From positions 256,690 through 320,689 of the forward strand of contig NW_003107588.1 in the NCBI RefSeq assembly GCF_000003605.2: a stretch of DNA of 64,000 nt. The letters run 5' to 3'. The stretch's first letter is position 1; the number at the start of each line of letters is the position of its first letter. Both the position numbers and the translations under genes were made by a program. Of the stretch, positions 54,201 through 63,200 are shown in pieces. Origin of the DNA: Saccoglossus kowalevskii. Its lineage: Eukaryota; Hemichordata; Enteropneusta; Harrimaniidae. The notes below the pieces were generated by a model. The model had not been told where the DNA came from. It saw only the letters and a program-made list of their open reading frames with translations, and searched no databases.

Positions 54201-57200
54201 GACAGGGAAGAATAGAACACTATTTGAGGGTCAAATAGAAGTCTCGTGACTCTCTCGCTCTCCACGAGATCTCGACCGTCCATTCGCGTTTCAGGTCTAT
54301 TCTATTTATTCACCATATAACTGATAAGTTTTCTTCTTCTCACAGATGTGTGTTGCTTGATCGCTTTTTCAGAACACACATTTTCGCAGTTTATCTGCGT
54401 ATGCCTTAACATTATTTTTTATAGCATGCGAATATAGTCGCTCGTGTGGCTTGGACGGATTGCAACTAGCCATCTAATATGTTATTGTTATTATGTATAT
54501 GTTAACAACAGTTTATATTTGTGCTTGAATCACACTATTTATTGTATATTCACCGCAATAATATGTCTATAATGCACTCACCATTTTTAACTCTTTATGT
54601 CGAGTTGGTACGTTTTTTGCACAAAACCACGCCTAGGTGGTTCTATTGTGTATATACTACATTGCAGAGAAAATAGACGTTATTTGCAAATGGCCGCCGA
54701 AATCTTGCTGAGAGCGATAAAACCACGTGACTTGCTTTTGCTTCTGAATATGTGTTATATTCTCTACCGCAATCATGTCTACTGTTCCAACTACCGTAGT
54801 TTCCATGGTCATGGAAACAACAGTGATTATGATATTGATAATTGTCCACTATTTGTAAGGCAAACACAAGTCGCGCGGTTCTCTCACTCTCAACGGCGGA
54901 CATTTAAAAATAATGTATATTAGCTCAATAAGTTTTAGTAAACTTTGGCATTTGGTGAATAGACAATACGATTCCAATCTTTGCGATATATTGGTAATAA
55001 AATAAATTTATCATTGAATAATTTAATCTTCGTATCATCGCTTGCTATTTTTTAAAGCAAATTTGTTATATATTTACTTTTTCAGCACAGCTGCACTTGT
55101 GAAATAAAATTAGAATATAAACCTAATTGATTGAATTGATTTGTCCGACAGCTTTGTGTTAATCGAAGATCCAAGTAAACTTCCAAGTGGTCCAGTACTT
55201 CATTGCATGGGTGCATGTCATTCTATCACCCTCATTGACGGGGAACTAAGGGGAGATCCTCTTGATCTTCAGATGTTTGCTGCAACAAAATGGGTAAATA
55301 CATTAGTATTATTCGCACCATCAAATTGTAAGTTGATTTTTTTAGTCCGGGAGCCCGAATTTTCAGATTCGTTGCCTTCATAGCAAAGCAAGGGTTTATG
55401 ATGGCTGTGATATTTGCATGATGATTTACAGCCCATGTGTATAATTGTGGGTGCTATTAAGAAAAAAACTTATCTCAGCAAATGAAAATATATTTTTCAG
55501 GTGTGACGTTAAATTAAAGCGTATCATGATAGTTATACACATTTTCTTGGTGCAGTTATGTGCCTCATAGTTGAACACTGGTCGAATGCCATCTCATTTT
55601 CGATGATGAAAAATTATTTGCCAAATCCTCAAATTTCCGCGTGTCAACAACATTCGTTCATATTGATAGAATAATTATCCAACCAACGCTTCAAGCAAAA
55701 TGAATGCATTGAACTAAATTCAATGTTAAACGAAAATTTCTATATTTTAGCATCTGAAAGAGCCAAAGGAAGGTGAAGAGACAGATTTCAGAACTTACAT
55801 GCCAACCATCGTGCGACCAATGCCCTGGCCTGGTGAGACGCCCGAAGGTGAAGGACACGATGGCCCATCTTCAGCACAAGAAGATGTAAGATCAATAATT
55901 AATGAGAAATCTCGTATTCCAATTATTAGTTCTCATAGCATATTTATTGAAAACAAATTCCAGGAAAACAAAAACTCGCGTCGTTTTCTCGCTCCCAAGA
56001 ACGATATTTCAGCGACCATTTGCAAATAAGATCAATTCATCTTCTTAAAAAAGTTCTATATTTATGGATTTTTCTCGGTCATGTGATTATGAATAATATT
56101 TTAATAATATTTTTCCATGAGACTCACAAGTAATGGGAATTTATCTCTCATAATTAAATGTAGATATATTTTATGTTCCGTGGTGCAACATTTCTATTCG
56201 ACTTTAACTAAATTCATCATACCTTTTATTTTACAGCACGGAGACCAGCCTGAGATTGGTATTCTTCGTCAGTTTACGTTCTCATCTGCTTTCCAAAGGA
56301 TGAGTGTGATAACTCAAGCTAAAGGATCCAATAATCTCGTCATTTATGTGAAAGGTGCCCCCGAGAAAGTGGCGGCTCACTGTGATAACCTGACCGGTGA
56401 GTATTGGTCAAATAGCGTTATTTACGAATGACGTCACAATGCATTACGTCATCTTATTAATTATTCATGAGATTTTTTGACTGGAACCCGCGGATGGTTG
56501 AGGTGGCTTGTGTATGTATGTACTTCTATTATTGTATTCTTTAAGAATGTAAATACAGATTCCGTTGGTAGTTTTTATAGTCCTCAGAAAACATGATTCA
56601 TATTAATAGTTAATTCATCTTACACTTATAGTTAGGGATAAGGTGTGATACAGAAGCCAAGCCCAGAAGGCGTAATCAATGACATGAAAATGTCACTGAA
56701 TACGTTTAAGTTTCATGTGCATCGAGGACTCAATGTAAAGCAAAACGAGTAATGTTACATGTTACCACCCTGTTTCACGCACTATGTAACGTTCTATAGT
56801 TATTCTTTCTCTATTATTGACATCGAGATGCAATTATAATATGAAAATGTATGAAAATAGCACATTTCCTATGTCTGTCTAACAGGTGGTAAGTGTAAGC
56901 TTTTGTAAACCACAGGAAATCGAAATTTTTATTCATTATGATATCTCTACCGACTTTGTCATCTCGTCTTCAATGCTAACACTGCAATAAAGACTTTCCG
57001 TTTTCAACTTTCCGTTTTTATGCAGATAAATACCGTATTTTTACCAAGTAAAATCATATTTATTAAAATTGTTGTTCATACATAGTTGTTAAACATACTA
57101 CATAGTTTGTAATTACATTCAGCTCCTTTCAGTCATAATTCAAGACAAATAAAAGGTAAAAATATAGAGATTATAGCAAATTATCTTTTTCTGTAATATT

Positions 57201-60200
57201 CTTGTGTAATCGGTAATTATAAAAATTATTTATGGGTGCATAGGAAACACATTTCATTATGAATTATTCTATATATAAATTTCTGAATTATTTTGTCAAA
57301 ATCCGTTTTTTCAGTGTTTTTTTTCTCCCAAAAAACGAAAAAAAAATCACAATGTCGAAAACGGAAAGTCTTTATCGCAGTGTTTGCTATGGTTGCATCA
57401 ATTGTGAATAACTATTCATCTTTTTTTCTCAGTTCCCGATGATTTCCAAGAGGTTTTACAGGAATATACTCACCAGGGATTGCGAGTGCTGGCAATAGCA
57501 TACAGAATTCTAGATGAAAGTATTACTTACAGTGATGCACAACGGATAACCAGGTGAGAAGATGAATATCACGTGTCTTCTTTTCCCAATGGACGGCATC
57601 CTCAAACAGCAACATAATGGATGTGTCACACAATTCAAATCATGCTGACTTTATCTCAACAGACGAACAATTTCGGAATATTATTAGCATTCGAAGACAT
57701 TTCCAATTATCTAGTTAACATCGTTCGTATATTTTCAAAACAAGCAATTGAGCATGATCTAAATATAAAACCGACCTGTGAAACACGTTTTCAACCCCCG
57801 CCTGACATACTTACACACAGAAAATAGAAAATCCGATTTTTTTGCTAATAAACGAATAACTTATGTTGAATCAGTGTGATGGCTTCTCCTGTCGATTCGA
57901 CAGATGAGGGGGGCAGGCAAATCATTTCGACCTGCTTGTCTGACCGATTTTTTTAAGGTGAAAATGTGTGTGCAGCTCCTTTTTCACTCTCTTGCCTAAC
58001 TGGCGCTCATAGTCACACAGACTCAGAACTGTATTTTGAAAGTTACTGTTGGGTAACGGTATTGGTAAAACGTTTTGTTTGAGTTAATAAAGATGAGTTG
58101 CACAATTATTTAAATTATTTACCAGTAAGATACTCAAGGCGGCGGCGTTTGTCAAACTTTGAGGATAGCGTCGAAACTGTTCTACCCTAAAGGATTTTCG
58201 GGCTATATATTTATTCATGATGCCATTTTTGCTACTAATTGTTTTGCTATTTTTTTAAGATGAATTTTTTATAATTATTTTTTCCACAGTTTGAAATATT
58301 TTCCCGGATTTTTTCCCATCACCCGAATTATTCCCTAACAACTTGTTTTATTAACAGTAACCGTACATGTGTATTGTTGTATCTAGCAACAACAGCGAAA
58401 GATTTCAATGTTTATTTTGGAATGCGAATCATCGTTTCTCGCCAACCAGTCACTGTGCATGCGCACGCGCGCAAAATATGACCAAGTGCGACGGCCTGTA
58501 TCGAACATTTCACAGACATAGAATATTTGACAGAGACAGAAACATCTTGTACCAATACGTGTTTAGTAAAAAAATCAACTCAATGTTTTGGTTTTTCACA
58601 GAGAGCAAGTTGAGAGCGATTTGACATTTCTTGGATTACTAATTATGCAAAACACCTTAAAACCTGAGACGAACCCTGTAATCGCACAATTGTCAAAAGC
58701 ACGCATCCGTACTGTTATGGTAACAGGTAAATAGCTACTTTCATTTAACTTTTTGATTGAACGTTTTAATCTTTCTCACCAAAATGTAATGTTACTTGCA
58801 AGATTGTACCTGACCAATCAGAGAGAAGCTCGTTTGGTTACATGTTTGTTGACATATTTCTATATATATATAGTTTTTTTTTTAAATAATTATTATCCAA
58901 TTGGAAGAAATTATGTCTAATTAATCTAAAATACTATTATAGTACATGCATTGTTCTCACTCACAGGAAAACATCGATTTTATTTGAATTCTACGTTTCA
59001 AGGGTTAATTGAATTCATTTGAATTCTGCATTCAAAGGGCCAATGACTTGTTCTTTTATGCATCACTCGGTTTCCGAGAATGTATAACTATCGTGAGTTT
59101 TGATACAACATTGGTATTTGATTGACAGGTGATAACATTCTGACCGCCATCCACGTAGCTCGTAAATGTGGAATGATTGACGAAAAGGAGACTGTTGTGC
59201 GCATTGATGCTCATGCACCAACTTCCGATGAGGGCTCTTCCATTCAATACACCATTGTACGTGCGGAACTACATGGACGCGCATTCTGTAGGGCAAGTGA
59301 TTCAGAACAGTCTAAGATCAGCAACGAGAACAGCGCCCTCGTTCTAGACGATGAAGAGGTAAATATTGTTTTTCTTCACATTCTTGTCGAAGAGCTTATG
59401 ATAAAAAATAAAATTTTCACTTGCGTTGTATAATAGCACATTCTGGCATTTCAGACTGGTTGGTCCTATGTGTTTAACACCTGGGTGACAAATCTAACAG
59501 CATTTTTTATATGTAGCAATAGAAAAAACAATAGAAATTGGACGTCCTCTGTGGCTTCTTTTTTTGTCTAATCCAAAGATCGCTCTCAGATGCATTGATC
59601 ACTTTATCAATTCTACAACGGTACATTACAGAGTAGGGTCCATACTACAGATTTCCATAAATATTTTTTTGCTATATGGTGGAGTAGACGAACACCCAGT
59701 CCTCGTCCCCGACCTATTTTTATGGCGATACTACAACGAATAGACCTTTAATCGCAAATGGCCGTCGAGATCTCGTTGAAAGCGAGAAATTCACGACACT
59801 TTGTTTTGCTCCTGAAATAACGTTTCATTTTCTCCTGTCATCGCGTACATTGTTCTTCTAATGTACATAGCCATGGTATTTGGAACAGTGGATACGATGA
59901 AAAGGAGAAATGCTATTGGAGGGAGCAAAACAAGACTCACAGAACCCTAGCTCTCAACGAGATCTAAGCGGCCATTTTGTCTAATGCCTAGTAACAATGA
60001 CCGGCTATTTCAATGAATCAATCATAGTAAATGATTGTATGTTGTTATTGTAGGATTTTGAGAGTGTTAAAATAACAATGGATGGAGATGCGGAAAAGGT
60101 AGACCATTCGACCTATCACTTTGCAATGGACGGGAAAACATTCGCCGTTATCATGGAACATTTTCCGGATCTTGTTCCGAAGGTGAGTCAGCATAATATT

Positions 60201-63200
60201 TCAAGAGTAACCATATGGGAATGTAACGCTGAAATGGTATATAAATATGTGTGCCTTATTTACTGTATACATATCTGACAGATTGTAGTTGTCCGGGGTA
60301 GCTTTTAACAAAAATATGGATCGTTAAATCGTTTCAATCACACCCCAGTCGCATTTTTCATGTAGTGCAAGCATAGAGGGCGCAAAGTCTTTAATGACTG
60401 CGTGCTGGTTATGCACATGCGCAATGATTTGACCAAAAATTGCAACTGTTCCAACGGATGTCCGTGAATCTGACTTTTCGTTTCTTCTAGAAAAAGACTG
60501 TAGCAGCAATGTCTTTATTTGGTATAAATTTGGCTTACAAACATTTTACTTTGGAATAAATATGTGTATGGATTTTTTCAATATATGAGTATAAAAATGC
60601 TCACACTTTTGAAGGCTCAGTGGCATCCAGTCCCTCTACCCAATTTTAGATCTAGTGCCCCGGAAATAGCATCCGATTTATCTAGTGCGCAGTAACATAC
60701 CTTAACGCCTTTTAACGTCAATCACAACTCCGGAATCATTCTTTGTGAGCGTGTACTAAAGACTCATCCTTCCATCACAGAATATGGTGAAGTTGAGCGT
60801 ATACCTCATCGAAGAACAGGAAATCGCGATGTTTACCGTCCTATTATAAGTTATAATAATGTAATTGAAATAACACAGACTAACAAAAGAGTCACCACGT
60901 GCTGTGCTTCTACAGTGGTCTTAGCAATTTCTGTCCACCATTACAATTATTATGTACCAACAAAATAGCCGATCACAACACAGAAGTGTTTCGTCAAGAG
61001 AGGGCGTGTCGTGACTTATTATTATATACATCACGTGTACTTTTTCATTTATTTCTATTAATAGATCGCCGTAAGGGGGACAGTATTTGCACGCATGTCA
61101 CCAGACCAAAAAGCACAGTTGGTTGAAGCTCTACAGAGCCTAGAGTGAGTACCTCCAATAACAAACCACTCACAAAACATGTACATATTTAATGATTGAT
61201 AAGGCTAAAGAAACTATTATTTGACGTCGCCTTGAGCGGTACAATATTGAACAATGAACAGTGCATGCAATTTGAATAATTTGTACGTATCATTGACTCG
61301 CAAAACGTTTTTATGTTTTTAAATCATATACATCCAGGCATCATGGAAAGACGCATTTGTCAAATTCATAAAGAAAGTAACGTTTTTTTTCGAGTACACT
61401 TGTAATATGTCTAACTATTCGTTTGCTCAACTCGACATTCATCTCAAACGATAAATACATCTTTCTTAGATATTATGTCGGAATGTGTGGAGACGGCGCC
61501 AATGACTGTGGCGCTTTGAAGACAGCGCATGCTGGGATTTCTTTATCCGAAGCGGAGGCATCTGTAGCTTCACCATTCACATCTAGAACTCCAAACATTG
61601 AATGTATCCCGACGCTGATCAAGTAAGTTAGACTGTTATCGGATGAAATGGTGCCTTAGTAGTGGGCCGTGCTATGTTGATATTATGCACAGTCAACTGG
61701 CATACACGATTTAGTTTCAAGTCGTATTCAAGATGGCTGTCTCCATATAGTAAATATCAGCAGATTAATAGCATTTATTTTATTATCACCTGTATGCCAG
61801 CTGAATGTGGCATTATGATGATAGTACTGTGCTGCCAGTACCTTGGACTCTTACCCTTTCAAACCCAGTTGGAATGCCAAAATGGATACTCCTTTAACAA
61901 CATTTTGCGAAAAAAGTGTAAACACCTCAAAGACATTAGATTTTATTCTTGTTATTAGTGCTGTATTGTACGAGTTGTTTTTCCAGCCAAATAGCAATAT
62001 TGTGTGTGTCTTTCAAAGTTTTTCTGCAGCCACAGGAACCACAGGAGTGTAGGCTGCACGTCATTTTCTTTCGTGATTCGAACAAATATGGCCGACTGGC
62101 GGCCATCTTGTTTTTCATGGTACCCATGCTACTTTATCTTGAATGCAATAAACGTTTCTGTTTAAATTTTGTACAAAGATAGTATACCAAGAGATACATT
62201 TGCACCAACATGATTTTTGTGATTTAATTCAATATGGCTGGCCGACGCCCAATTTTCATGTAAAAAGCGCTAAATTGTCATTTTTACATGTCCACAGCAG
62301 TTTCTCAGAGATGACTGGGCCGATTTGGATCAAAGTTGGTATGATAATCATACATATTTGGTTATAGATGCACGTCGTACTTTTTCCGTGATTCAAACAA
62401 ATATGGCTGACTGGCGGCCATCTTGTTTTTCATGGTACCCCTGCTATTTTCTCTTGAATGCAATGAACGTTTCTCTTTAAATTTTGTACAAGGATAGAGA
62501 TACATGCGCTAAATTGTAATTTTTACATGTCCGGAGCTGTTTCTCAGAGATGACTAGGCCAATTTCGATCAAAGTTGGTATGATGATCATACATATTGGG
62601 TTATAATTGCATGTCATATTTTTTCTGTGATTCAAACTAATATGGCTTACTGCTTTTGTTTTTCATGATACCCATTCCTACTTTCCCATGAATGCAATGA
62701 ACATTTCTGTTTAAATTTTGTACAAAGACAGTATACCAATAGATACATGAACATGAACATTATTTTTGTAATTTGATTCAATAATGTTCAATTCTCGTGT
62801 AAAAGCACTAAATCATATTTTTTTTTTACAAATCCATCTCCTATTACTGGTTTCAATCTAATCTCAATGACTTCATCAGCATCAAATTGATATGTCAGAT
62901 CACACAATTTTGGACGGAGACTGTGTCATTAACAATGACTTGTTTTTAAACAATTTGCACATATTTAGGGAAGTTACATGTTTAGTGCGATTTTAAAATT
63001 ACATCGTATACATGGCCTGGGCAAGTGACAGATCTGCCTACTCAAAATACACAGAATTTCTTCATTTTGCAATAAATAGTACTCAATGAAAATATAGGAA
63101 TATTGACTTTAAGTAAGTTTCGGTTACTACTAGTAATTGTATTTTAGTGGATAGTTGCCATTTTGGCAACATTACAACGATTTTACCATAGGTTTCTATG

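Larger units (their letters stand above)
52448..55151 (+). other. ATP13A intron between cassette 16b and exon 17 (2.7 kb), element-rich
   Basis: Contains the R4-like repeat with nested R5 and two full R3 copies. These elements occupy about 1.1 kb of its 2.7 kb. It is the longest intron downstream of exon 4. Confidence 0.8.

Noticed and set aside
54597-54923. 108-codon open frame
   Set aside because: It coincides with a full copy of the 244-bp palindromic element and has no conserved motif.
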